A stretch of DNA of 64,000 bases. It comes from Pomacea canaliculata (lineage: Eukaryota; Mollusca; Gastropoda; Architaenioglossa; Ampullariidae). The stretch covers positions 14,006,384 through 14,070,383 of the forward strand of contig NC_037592.1 of assembly GCF_003073045.1 (NCBI RefSeq), in the 5' to 3' direction. This document shows positions 50,231 through 62,900 of this stretch, one piece after another; the first letter of the stretch is position 1; each line of letters opens with the position of its first letter. The notes under the pieces are model-generated. The model ran no database searches and was not told the origin of the DNA. It saw nothing but the letters and a program-made list of their open reading frames with translations. The position numbers and the translations under genes are program-made.

Positions 50231-53200
50231 ATGATGGCGGATAAAGAGAGTGGGGAGAAGAAGGGAGGCTCACCCTCAGCAACTGTCAGCGTGGGGGAAA
50301 GCCTCGTTCTAGTTCGTCGAATTCCCATGACGCAGGTACGGACTACGTGTCTCTCTAAATACATAAAATATTGCACTTCAAGTTTGACAAACACATAAAA
50401 TTCACCGAAAAAAAACGAAAAAGGGGATGCATTTCATTTCTATTATTTTTTTAAAATCTCCTTTTTTTATCAACGTTGATTCCAAACGATTCCTTCATCC
50501 TTAACCGCAGTTTGCACAGATGCATTCTCTCGTTCTGATGAACATCGTGATTGGCTGGAATGTTTAGTCATGTGATCATTTTTCTATCGTTTTCTTCAGG
50601 TGGCTTTCGACGAGCTTCACTTGAAGAAGGAGAAAGACGCCAAAGAACCGCTGAAGGAACGCATCCTCAAGCATTTCTACTGCGACAAGCGGCGCTCCTG
50701 GAAGATGCTCAGTTCCTACGTTCCTCTCGTCAAGGTTAGCTTGCAGGTCACGTGCCTACACCAACAGACATGCACACAAACACACATGACCACATTATTA
50801 CCCAGTTGGAACTCCATGACAAAGTGTTATATATGAATGTGTACAGATTTTTATTACTCGCGAGACCATAAATAAATTGAATGTTTTCAGTCCATGTTAT
50901 GTTATATTCCTGTGTTTTCTTTTTTGTGTAAATTATAGTCTCATGTTCTCGTTGGTAAGTATCTTCTCATAATAAGGGCATAAATAAAGAACATATTTGA
51001 ATACATTCTATGCATGAATACGTAAATTCAAATTTGAACCCTTATTAGGGCATAGTTCAAACCCTTTAGCACATGTCTATGCTTCAATGCATACTTCGTT
51101 TGAAAACAGATTTTGAGGAACTGAGCAATTCTGCTTTATACTCTGTGTAGTACATCCGATACTATAAACCCAAGGAATACCTCCTCGTAGACATCTTCGC
51201 CGGGATCAGTGTTGGCATCTTGCACATCCCACAAGGCCTTGCGTTCGGGCTGCTCGCCTCCGTCAAGATCGAGGACGGGCTCTTCACGTCCATCTGGCCA
51301 GTGTTCATATACATGTTCTTCGGCACCTTCCGCCCACATCTCCATGGGGAACCAGCGCTGTGATATGTATTCTGACAGCGGGTATAGTTGACAAGTAAGT
51401 CTTCAACATTTCAGAACTGCTGTAGCCTTTTTTTTCTAGCAATATAAAATCAGAAATGTGAAAGATCAGACAGAATTTATACTTTATATCGAGGAATCCG
51501 GTATATTGGGAAAGCATGATATATCTTAGTCATGTCACCTACTGGAATTCAAGTAATATTAATGCAATATAAGTTTTATATATTTTAAGACAGTTATTCA
51601 AGTAAGTTTGATGTTAAGATGTTGCTTTCTTTTTCAAGTATGGTGAACTTAACAATGTCTCTTTTAAAAGTAAGTTGATGTCAGATCATGTTTTCGACCA
51701 ACATAATGAGATTAACATTGGATTTTAAAAAAATAGTTCTTTACGTTAGCTTTAGTTTAATAAGGAGTATTGTCTTCACTTTATTAAGAGAGGGTTTTTC
51801 CACTCATCTTAATATATATAGGAACATTGGTTGAAATTAAACTTTCATTAAAAGTTACATTTTTTTCATTACCTTTATTTTATTATCAGAAGGACACCTC
51901 CTGCAATAACCTAACTTTAGAAGTAAAGCTTTGCCTCAAATTAACTTATTCTAGAAGTAAAAGCATTGTATCCTTTTAGACAGTTCGTGAGACGTGGTAC
52001 AGAATGATGCTAGTATCCCTGTAACTATGTTAACAAAACTACGGATTCCAAAAGCACTCACTTCATGCTGAGTATTTATTTCCTGCGTTTCCCAACAGCT
52101 ATCAATAGTTACCTACGTTTGTATTACAGATGATTACTTTCATTTATACTGTCCTCGTAGTTGAAAAGTAGAATGAAGAGTAAAAGAGGAAATTTCGCTA
52201 AAAATTAATTATACAGCAGATAAAGAAATCAATGTGTTTCGTGTACAGGTTAGGTGCTGAACACGCGAAGACGCAGCCATGGGGACAAAACCTCACGGTA
52301 CCCGGAGGGAACATAACAATATCGTTAGATTCAATACCCGAGTACATGGACTACAAAGAGTCCATTTCCATGGGTGTGGCGTTCATAACAGGGCTCATGA
52401 TGATCGGCTTGGGCATCTTCAAGCTCGGCTTCATCACCTACTACCTGTCAGACTCATTCTTCGCGGCCTTCACCTCAGCAGCTGCCGTTCACATCGGAAC
52501 CAGCCAACTTCCCGCCATGTTGGGAATCAGCATTCCCAAGTTCCCCGGTGTGTTTAAGGTTCCGTTGGCGTATGAGGCCATGATCAATGTCATCACGAAG
52601 ATCAACTGGGCAGCGGTCATCATCGCCATCATTGTGTGTGTGATCATTGACGTGGTCAAAGTATGCGTCAACGAGCGGTTCAAAACCAAGCTTCCGGCAC
52701 CCATCCCGATAGAGCTCTTCGTGGTCATCTTCGCTACTATAGCGTCCTACTTCGGTCGCTTCAACGAGATCTTTGGGTTGGCAGTCATCGGCAAGATCCC
52801 CAATACAATCCCCATGCCCCGCGTGCCAACAGAAGCACTGGCTGAGGCCCCAAAATATGTCGGTGACTGCGTCGTCCTCGCAATCCTTATCTTTGCCTAC
52901 ACCATCGCCATGGCCAAGATATGCGCCAAAAAACACAACTACGAGGTTGACGACTCCCAGGAGCTCCTCGCCTACGGGATGTGCAATTTCCTGTCCTCCT
53001 TCCTCTTGTGCTTCCCGTCATGCGTCGCTCCGCCTCGTACAATGGTGGCCAGCACCATGAACGCCAAGACCACGCTCAGTGGCATCGTGCCTGCCGTCGT
53101 CATGCTCATGTTCACGCTCTTCATCGGCGTCCTCTTTGAAGCACTTCCCAAATCGGCCCTGGCGGCTATCATCTTTATTTCGTTGAAAAATCTCTTCATA

Positions 53201-54348
53201 CAGATTTTAGACTTCCGCAAATACTGGAGAATCAACAAGTACGACTTTGCCATCTGGTTTTTCACCTTCAATGCCACGGTTTTCCTCGACATCGACTTGG
53301 GTCTCTTCATCGGGGTGGGGGTGTCGCTGATCACGGTCGTTTTCCAGACGCAGTCTTCCAGAGGGTTCCGTATGGGCAAAACGCTGAAGGACACGGCCCT
53401 CGTGGAGCACAAGCGGTACGCAGACTCCAGGGAAATCCCCGGCCTCAAGATCTTCCGCTTCCAGTCGTCTCTGTACTTTGCCAACGCCGAGATCTTCAGG
53501 ACCAGTCTTTACAGAAACACGGTCAACCCTCGCAAGCTTCTCAAGTTCCTGAAGAAGCGTGAACTGGCGTTAGAGAAGCAGAACAAGGAGCGTTTGGCGG
53601 AAGGAAAGCTGCCCGAGCCGCGGCGGGACTCCGTGTTGACTGGAGAAAACCTACTGCCCAGAGGAAATTCTCTTCCGAGTCTTTCTTCTGAAGTCGATCG
53701 GAGATCCCTCGGAAATCTCGGCTTGACTGATTCCAACGGAAGCCCGACGGGCCTGAACCAGAAACGCAAGATCTCAACCTGCAGTGTCGACAACCCGGCC
53801 TTTCAGAACGACCTGGACGGAAGTGGCGCCTTCACGCGGCTGCAGGATTCGTCGGGCACCACCTCAGTCACTCGCTGAACAGTCTCAGCTCGAGTATAGA
53901 GAACATTAACATGAGCCATGCCACGCGTCACGCTTCCATGGACTCGACCTTTACCTTGGCCATCAACGAGGAGGAGGTGGACGAGTACGGAGAGGTCATC
54001 ATCTCCGACGAGAAACTGAAGATGATGCGCAAGATCCACCACATCATCATCGACTGCACGCCTGTCAACTACATCGACGCCTCTGGCTGCAACGTCCTGG
54101 TCCATATCTACACGGAGTACGGTCACGTGGGCATCAAGGTCTTCCTGGCCGGCTTCTCCTCCGACATGCGGCGGTCGCTGCAGCACGCTGGCGTCTTCGA
54201 CAAGATCCCTCAGGAAAACTTCTTCTTCGAGCTCGAGGACGCTGTGGCTGTGGCCAAGACCCAGAGGGTGTCTCCGCTCACCCAGAAGGACTTGGAAGAC
54301 TACTCTGATGATGAGGCTACTGAAGGTTCTTTCGTGACGAGGATGTGA
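50231..54348 (+). CDS. SLC26-family anion transporter, copy C; three frameshifts as sequenced
   Basis: Exons: 50231-50335, 50600-50734, 51151-51394 and 52249-54348, with the same phases as the other copies. The 5' UTR begins after an acceptor at 50127-50128. Features: RRIPMTQ/VAFDELHLKKE, HIPQGLAFGLLASVKIEDG, sequons NLT and NIT in the extracellular loop, CVAPPRTMV with the anion-site Arg, ALAAIIFISLKNLF, the STAS strands LKIFRFQSSLYFANAEIF and IDCTPVNYIDASGCNVL, and C-terminal VTRM. Exon 3 is 244 bases where the others are 242: an extra T near 51328 and an extra G in the run 51346-51349. In exon 4 one base is lost between 53845 and 53876, inside the variable linker. Correcting all three gives about 860 residues. 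Exons 1-3 are clearly diverged from A and B, but parts of exon 4 are nearly identical to them. A basic KRKIST site lies in the linker. Confidence 0.9.
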
Positions 54349-54474
54349 GAAAGACATTCGAAACCTTCTCCGCAGAGTGTCGTCCCCTGACACATTGTGA
54401 TGATGCACCAAAGACATTTCGTGCTTTGACAGACGACCAGACAACAAACATGTCACTACGTTTGAGGAGCCGTC

Positions 54475-54480
54475 AATAAA
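54475..54480 (+). terminator. Poly(A) signal of copy C
   Basis: AATAAA, 127 bases after the stop, followed by a T-rich tract (CTTCTACTTTTTTTTACACC). The 3' UTR is much shorter than in A and B. Confidence 0.6.
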
Positions 54481-54489
54481 AGCTTCTAC

Positions 54490-57400
54490 TTTTTTTTACA
54501 CCTAGATGGCGGCAGAAACTGCAAAGATGGCGCTACTCACTGGTTAAACGTTGACATTTCTTGTACCGAGCAAAATTTCCTACGACTGAGTGAATGTTTC
54601 ACACTTTTCACGATTCCCGTTATCTCTGAAACTTTATTGTTCCCGTGAGAAAGGTGAACACCAAGGGGCATCAGTACTTAATTTAGCATGTCCACTCTTC
54701 ATGACAGTTTAGTGAAAATGCTAACATCAATACTCTTTAGCAGTAACGGTGTGTCAATACCTTAGTCGCAGAAATGTACAGTGCATCTAATTTATTACTT
54801 TACTGGTTTATAGTAGATACTGAGATTTCAGCTTAAGGTCAGTGGCACGTGTCTACAAAAAAAAAGTCCCATTAGACATGACAGTTTAGAAAAACACAGA
54901 ATAGCAAATGTTTTCCATTTTTCATTCAACTCAGGCACATTGGATATGCTCATATCTGCAGTCCCGAGCTCTCACCTTATGTGACCTGTCAGGACAGTGT
55001 GTCCGTTCTGGGTTTCGATGATGAGATGATTATGAGGTCGGTCCTTCCTTTACTTGATATCTTGGCAGGTTCAAAGTTTTTTAGGCGATAAAACTAAACA
55101 TGTTAACTGTAAGCAGAGGTTGTGAAACAGATCACTCGATAGATTTTCTCTAAATTCTGTATTTTTAATCACTGAAGAAATACTGAATTGCTTTATCTCA
55201 ATACAATTTCAATGCATTTTATGTCAAATAAGTTTATTTTTTCTTTCCATTTTAACGCACAAATCGGGTTTGTTTATAGAGAGAACACTAACATTATTTA
55301 ATAAAAAAAATACTCGGCAAGAATTACTTTATTAGGTTTTATAATTTGTTTTAATTTCACAGGAAATTATTACTGAAGAAACATTAGCACATGATGACAA
55401 TAATAAAAGAACGTTTAAAATTACATCTCGTGTTATTAGCTTATTTCTGATGATTTTTTTTTCCAATCATTGACATTTGCACCCGTTACCTTTCTATTTT
55501 AGTAGTAAAGGTCAGTGCGAAACGTGCAGAGATTTCAATAAATTATTCAAGTTTTTTCTAAAGACACGATGGCAATACATGTACAGGATGTTAGTTCAGC
55601 AAAACGATATTACTATTGTGTTAATTTTATACGAGATGATAGTGTGTGGTTACATTGTTGTTTTGATATTATTGTTGGTTTTGATACATTTTTCACAGAA
55701 ATGCATTTTATAATACTCGAAAGACGACTGTGAAGAGAACTGTTTGCATTGTCACACTACCCAGTGACACATGAATAAACATTATTTGTGAAATCAAAGT
55801 GTTGTGATTTTTTTCTGGTGTTACATCAGTTTACATTGCCTGAACATTTACTCTTACATCCAGTCCATGTTTTTAAAGGTCGAAATTAGAGATATTACAT
55901 GTGGTAAACATGTGTTTACTCTCCTTTGTCAGTCAGCTTTGTGTGTCAGATTGCCAGTGTCCTGATCTCTTGGCTGCATCTCTACCCGGGCACAAACGCA
56001 TGCGCGTACACATATACACACGCGCTCATGCATTTCAAACGCACAATGCACACACACACACACACACAGACTACACACACAGGCACACAATAAAGACACG
56101 GGCAATCACTTGACCAAGTAACATCTCTATAAAAATTGTTTGATATGAGGTATTTGGTCAAAACGAGGAGCCACGTGAAAACACGTCACGCTTCACAGGT
56201 CACAGGTCACGCTACGTGTCGAGTCCAACATCCAACATCACGGCTTGACGAACACGTACGAAAAAGAAAAATAGGCTGCAGCTACATACCTCAATTAACA
56301 GTCATATATTCCGATAAATATCTTCTCCAATCTTCAGTCAGTCATCTGTCCAGATCAAAGGAAATCAACCACGAGGAATCACCATGTATATCTGTGAACC
56401 TTCTACACTGAACATTAATGAACGATTAACAGTTACTTTCACACGTCCGCGCTAATCAACAGACCCAAAAAATTTTAAAAAGAGGAGAGGCATTCACTTT
56501 CTTTGAGACAAAAGTTGAACTACATATTATCAGCAAGGTTCACAGTGACAATCGTACCTTCAGCAAACATGGTGACAAAGCCCTGTCAGTAGTAGTTGTG
56601 GCCCCTTAACATACTTTTGTGTGACTCTTCATACGAGACGGCAAAGTAGTTTTCTCCCTTTAGGACTTTCGCCGTCTGCCTCTTATATGCGAAAGTTAGT
56701 TACTCATCTTAAGTAATAAAATAAATAGCTGTAGTGGTTATGTTGGTAAGTAGTTGTAAATATTGGCAGACGTAGAAGAACCTGCACTCACTCAGGTTTT
56801 AATGAACCTCTTCGAGGACAATATTTTTGCAACTGATCATTCCAGACTCCTTTTGCGGTGATCATAACCCATGATAGTTTTTGGATGAGCAGGTGTTCGT
56901 CAGTCATATACCTATCATGAAACGTTGGTTGCCCACAAAATACAAACTGCAAATTTATAGCTTTCGCTTGTCCTCCCTCACCTTCGCATCTACATGTGAA
57001 TGTCGCTCAAGCATGGGTTTAAGACCTCGACAAGTCCTCCAATCCACGATCGCGACGACTGTGCATGGTTTTTGACTTCAAAAGTTTATTTTATTACATC
57101 ATGCGACTCTTAAGTTGCTCGTCTTCTTCTGCTGAAAGTCACTGAGCCCCGGTCATCCCTCGGACTACAGCGTGCATCAGAGAAGGTGAGGAGACAACAG
57201 GACGCTTGTGTTTGCCGTCGCCTTCATCACCTGCTGGACATGTATGCTCTTGTATTAGTCTGATGTTTTCAGGGGTTTTGATTGTCTTTTCTTTTCCTTT
57301 TTTTAATTTTTTATTAGCGATCAGAAAATTGTCGGGTTTTTTTTTTACTGTAGACAAAGTTTACTGTGAAATGACTGCCATAGCTACTTAATGCACAGAG

Positions 57401-59840
57401 CAGAATTGAGACTATTACAGGCCCAACTGTCACAGTCTGCTGCTTAATTTCTGACTAAACGATTTTTCTGGTTGTTGTTTGGTTTATTTGTTGTCTAGCA
57501 TTGGATTTTTTGTCGTTTTATATCTGTTTAATATTTAACACTACAAGTTTTGTTTCATCTTAAAAACAGATTTCTCTCTCAGGTTCGTCTAACGTCTAAC
57601 GCAAGTCGAAAGTACAGCTTCTGCTTTTCGCAAACTACATTCTTTATTTCTGTTCTTTAATTTGAAAAACCTTTGGCTGTTAGTAGTATATGCATCCGTT
57701 GATTAATGCCAGCTGTGTATTAGAAACGAATGATACCTCAGTACGCTTAGAACTCTCATTGTGTCGCCTGAAAGTGTTGATTGGAGAAAATATCAATTCT
57801 CTTCCATTCTGTTTCTTTTTGACAAGAAAGGGCGACATGTCTCAATGTGAATGTCTAGTAGTTCGGGTTCATCGTTGCTAGCATTTTCTAGTGACTGATT
57901 TTTTTAAAGTATTTCTTATCATATATTTTTCACCATTTTAAAATTTAAATTAAAGAATTATAATGGCTTCGGATAAGAGAGCTAATACCTCAGATGTTCT
58001 ACTAGGATATGCGGTTTAATTGGAAATCTGGTTATGATAGACCATAAGCAAAATTAACTCAAGCTCCTATGTGGAACAATAAACTAGATATGACCACAAG
58101 TGTTTTCCAGCAAGTACTGCGGGTCTTTACGTGGCAGTCCCGTACTACTACGGCACAAGCAACACGATCACCGTTAATCAATTACTAGCAGCCAGCTGGA
58201 CGATGTATTCAAGTCGAAATGCACTGTTGCACGGCCATAAAATCTGGAGTTTACGACAGTCTCATGGAAAAAGATGAGTATGACAGTGCTCATGATGTCG
58301 TTGTAGTCTACGTCTTTATTGCGCAGCCATTCAGCCAACAGCGCTCGACATCAGGTGAAAATGAGCGCACCCCGGTTACCTATCTACTACCTATCTTACT
58401 TGGGTTTATTGGATTTGGTGAGAGGGGGGATGAGTGTTGCATAAAAAATTATAGAGGCCGTGAACAATAATCTTTAGTTGAAGTGCGGCAATAAAACCAC
58501 TGGTCGCGACAAACACATATAAAAAAGTTACACGAGATGCGCAGACAAATGTAGACAGAGTATAATGCATGGGTTACATGGACCCTCTGTGTCTTACATG
58601 AGCCTTTGTGTGGGTCTTACACGTGGACCCTACACGTGTCTTGCGTTGTGTCAAAGGTCATGAATGCGCACGAGCATGAGGCGGCGAAAGGACCAGCGTC
58701 AGGGACAGTTTGGGTGGATGCTTGCTGGTAGACGTCTTCCAGCTTGTAGTCTGGTCCACCCTAAACACGGTCAGGGTGGGCGGTATGTCACCAGCTGTCT
58801 TGCCGACTCTAGCTGGCAGACCTCACAAGCTTAAAGTCTATACCTACATGACACTTGTCCGTCATGTCATAACTTTCAATGTAAAATTAGTTTATCATAA
58901 TTTGTCATCTCCTGTTGACCGACATGTTGGTGTAGCATCTTGGTGACCTACTGTCCGAGCGATTGTTGGGATTGCTTCCCTTGTATTGATGATACGTAGA
59001 TGTTGGATATTTTTTTTCTTTATTTTTTTTAAGATGAATATTTTACTGGTATTTCAAAACCTACAGTAGATTCATGACTACTGAACTCGGTAAGCTTTAA
59101 ATGTGACCATCCCTAATATGACCCATCTCATGATGTCCTGTCACTCATTAGTATTTGTTTTATAAAGTTATTTAACAAGGTCCAGGTCATTTCACCAATA
59201 TTAAATTGGGAACTTGCCGACAATATAAACAATGCGACTGTTGATATAGTAGCTCAACAATTGCGAATTAATAATTAATTAATTGGAAGCACGTCCTCTG
59301 CAATATAGCGAAATTAAAATTTTGAAGGAAAACCCTTTAAACTTCGTATTTTTTGTCTGCTTTTCGATCGCTCAGTATTTGTTTGAAGCACAACAGAAAT
59401 GATGGGTGCAGGTACAGGAATCTGAGCAGAGTTCACTGTCACAAACTGTGCTTTTCGTCTGTCAACAAGGACTGTGAGAAATTTCTATCGGCCCCCAGTG
59501 GTTTCGCTCAGTCCTTCACAAAGTAGTGAGAGCAGCTTGTAGTCAGTAGTGCTCTACACTGTCCACTCGGTGACATTAAAGGTGCTGGATATAGACTGTG
59601 AGCAGGTAACAGGTACATGGTTTTACGAGGAACTTATAATCAGTATCGCAAAACAGGTTCTGGTTCTGGTGCGAATGAATGAGATGAACAGGTATACGGG
59701 TTTACCTGGGGTTTTTCATGGTAGCTGATTATGGATGCATGCTGTCGACATTTAGAAAGTAGTTGTCACTAACGCTCACACTCGCAAACTCTTTGCCGAA
59801 TGTTTTCTATCAGACGAGACTGATATCTTTTTGTTCCATG
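54490..59840. other. Region between copies C and D, no gene seen
   Basis: AT-rich with a (CA)n tract at 56049-56089. No exon with motifs. The leader and promoter of copy D must lie here, but I see no convincing shared block with units A and B; TATAAA at 59224-59229 is one weak candidate. Confidence 0.45.
56049..56089. repeat. CA microsatellite
   Basis: (CA)10 followed by interrupted CA repeats. Confidence 0.85.
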
Positions 59841-59916
59841 TGCATCACAGAGGTTTGGAGAAGATCCTACAGGCCCGGTGTTTAACAGAGTTGTACAGCA
59901 AGCAGCATAAAAGGCA

Positions 59917-62900
59917 ATGATGGCAGACAAAGACAAATCAGGAAACCGTTATTTCCACTCGAGTCCCAGCAAAGAAACCCTCGTCAGCGTTTGTCGTGCT
60001 CCGATGACCCAGGTGAGAACCATTACCATGGTTGTAGCTGTATGACGAAATTCATTATTTCACTTCTACGATAAAACAACATCTTCTGCTCAGTTATGTA
60101 TTTCTAAGCGCTGATGTAGATGCATGTGCCAGCACGCGCGCACACACGCAGACACACGCACGCACTCACGCATTCAAAAGCATATAAAGTGTGATTTTGT
60201 GTTTTTCTTGTTGGACAGTGTTCGTCATTGACCTGCCTTTTCTCTGTTGATGGAGAGATCTCTGTCTTTATGTACACATTGTCCTTTACCACAGGCCGCC
60301 TTCGATGAAGTGTATCTGAACGAGACAGAAGACACAGGCTGGTTGAAGGAGCGGATGAGGAGGCAGATGTACTGCAGCAAGAGGCGCTTGTGGAAAATAT
60401 TCAGCACTTACCTGCCTGTTGTGAGGGTAAGGTGTAATGTGTGTGTGTGTGCATGTGTGTATATATGCATGACATGATCTGCTAGTATAAGCTAAGCTGT
60501 GGAATGTGTGTCTTAATAATTATCCGCTATCACAAGCCAATCTGTATGTCCATGTGTGTCCTGTGTGTGTCCTGTGTGTGTGTGTCCGACAGGCTATCCG
60601 CTATTACAAGTTGAGGGAGTTTGCCCTCACGGATCTCTCTGCCGGCCTGACTGTCGGCATCCTTCAGATCCCAATGGCCTTGGCCTTCGGTGAGCTGACC
60701 TCTGTCAAGATGGAGAATGGTCTGTACAGCTCCGTGTGGCCGGTCCTGGTGTACGTCTTGTTTGGTACCTCGCCTCACGTCTCCATGGGAACCAGTGCAG
60801 TCGTGTGCATTCTGACAGCCGCTGTAGTTAACAGGTAAGTGAGGCAGTTACTAATGCAAAGTCACTTTGTGAGTGTCTGTAGAGCAGGCTAGACAACACG
60901 CAGGCAGACACAGAAACAACGTTTATTTATAAAACAATGTTTATTGTATGTATTGATCCTTGATGAAGCTGCAAATTGCTTAAACCGGTCAATAATAAAA
61001 GCCACAATTGTCAGCAATTACTTATTTACTAAAACAATTTCTGAAAATAACAGAGTTGGTACTCAATAAGACAAACAAATAATTCACTAAAATAATAAAA
61101 CCAGCAAGTTATCTACTCAGGAAAGTACAAGTCGTATTATCAACCAGCCACTCATGAACTACACAGACAGCAGGTTGTAGTAAGTAAACAACAAAAATTC
61201 AAACTTAATTAAGGGGAGTACATCAATCTTACAGTTGCTGACCTTAGGTTTTGGGTATTCAAGTGCTGTAGTACTATATGAAGACAGACAAAACGATACA
61301 GTGGGTTGTACTACCTACAAACAGAGAGACTGAAGGACTGTCCCTGTGTCTCATCTCTAAATGTCGTTTTGTGTTAAACGTGCAATCATCACAATAACTT
61401 AAAATTTTTAGTTTTATTTTAAAACCTCTATTGTAGCATAACCCATGTTATATTAAAAAGATGCAAGATAACTTTACTTCACAGGATGGGGGCCGCGTAC
61501 GCCTCTAGTCGACCATGGCTGACAAACGTCACAGACCCCGCCACAGGGAACTCAACCTTGCCCCTAGACCTGGTCCCCGAGTATCTGGACTACAAAGAGG
61601 AGATCTGCATGGGCATAACGCTCATCACTGGGGTCATGATGGTTGTGCTGGGGCTGTTCAAACTGGGCTTCATAACCTACTACTTGTCAGACTCCTTCTT
61701 TGCGGCCTTCACCTCGGCCGCTGGCCTTCACATCGGGGTCAGCCAGCTGCCCGGCATGCTAGGGATCCAGATCCCGCAGTTTTCTGGCATGTTCAAGATC
61801 ATCCACTCCTGCCGAGCCATCATCGACGGCGTCAGCAATGTCAACTGGGCCTCGCTCATCATCTCCGTCATAGTCTGCATCGTCGTGCAGCTGTTTAAGG
61901 ACTGCGTCAACGAGCGTTTCAAGCACAAACTTCCGGCGCCAATCCCTACTGAGCTGCTGGTGGTGATTGTTGCCACGGTCATCTCGCACCTGGGGGAGTT
62001 CCAAGAAAACTTTGGGGTGAAAGTTGTGGGCCAGGTCCCCAACTACTTCTCAGCACCGGTGCTTCCTACCACTGGGCTGCAGGAATCCGAGGCTTACATC
62101 AAGGACTGCTTTGTACTTGCCATCCTTATTTTCGCCTACACAATCGCCGTCGCCAAGATCTGCGCCAAGAAGCACAACTACGAGGTGGACAACTCGCAGG
62201 AGATGATCGCTTACGGCATGTGCAACCTGCTGACATCGTTCCTCAAATGTTTCCCCACCTGTGTTGCTCCGTCGCGCTCCATGGTTGCCAGCAACATGAA
62301 CGCCAAGACCATCCTCAATGGTGTGTATTCTGTCGTCCTCATGCTCCTCTTTGTCTTGTTTGTCGGACCGCTGTTGGAGGCCCTGCCGAGGGCTTCGTTG
62401 GCCGCCATCATCTTCATCTCGCTCAAAGTACTCGTTGTGCAGATCCTGGACTGCCGCAAGTTCTGGAGGATCAATAAGCTCGACTTCGTCATCTGGGTGT
62501 TCACATTCTTCTCGACCACCTTCCTGGACATTGACTACGGACTTTTGATCGGCTTTTGCGTCTCAGTCCTGACCATCATCATCCAAGGCCAGCTCGTCCG
62601 TGGCGATCGCCTGGAGAGGACCGGAAGTACTTCGGTGATGGCGGAAGTTGGACGCTATGCAAAGACCAGCGAGATTGCCGGCGTAATGATCTTCCGCTTC
62701 CAGTCCTCGCTGTTCTTTGCTAACGCCGAGATTTTCCGAAGCCGCCTGTACAAAACACCGTCAACCCTCGCAAGCTGCTCAAGTTTCTTAGGAAGGGTCA
62801 AAAGGGCGTTATCATGACAGCTGTAGTACAGAGCTCACCTTTTACCTCAAACTCTGGCTCCGTAAAAGAAGCACGACAAATGAGCTTGGATGCCAAGGAG

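Noticed and set aside
52475..52936. 153-codon minus-strand frame inside copy C
   Set aside because: Antisense shadow of the transporter exon. Similar shadows appear at the same place in the other copies.
53803..54456. 217-codon minus-strand frame over the STAS end of copy C
   Set aside because: The opposite strand encodes conserved STAS sequence; equivalent antisense frames exist in A, B and D only because the codon bias leaves them open.
61486..62814. Copy D as two separate genes split at about 62.8 kb
   Set aside because: The second frame begins inside STAS and continues the family alignment exactly after one missing A, so it is one gene with a frameshift.
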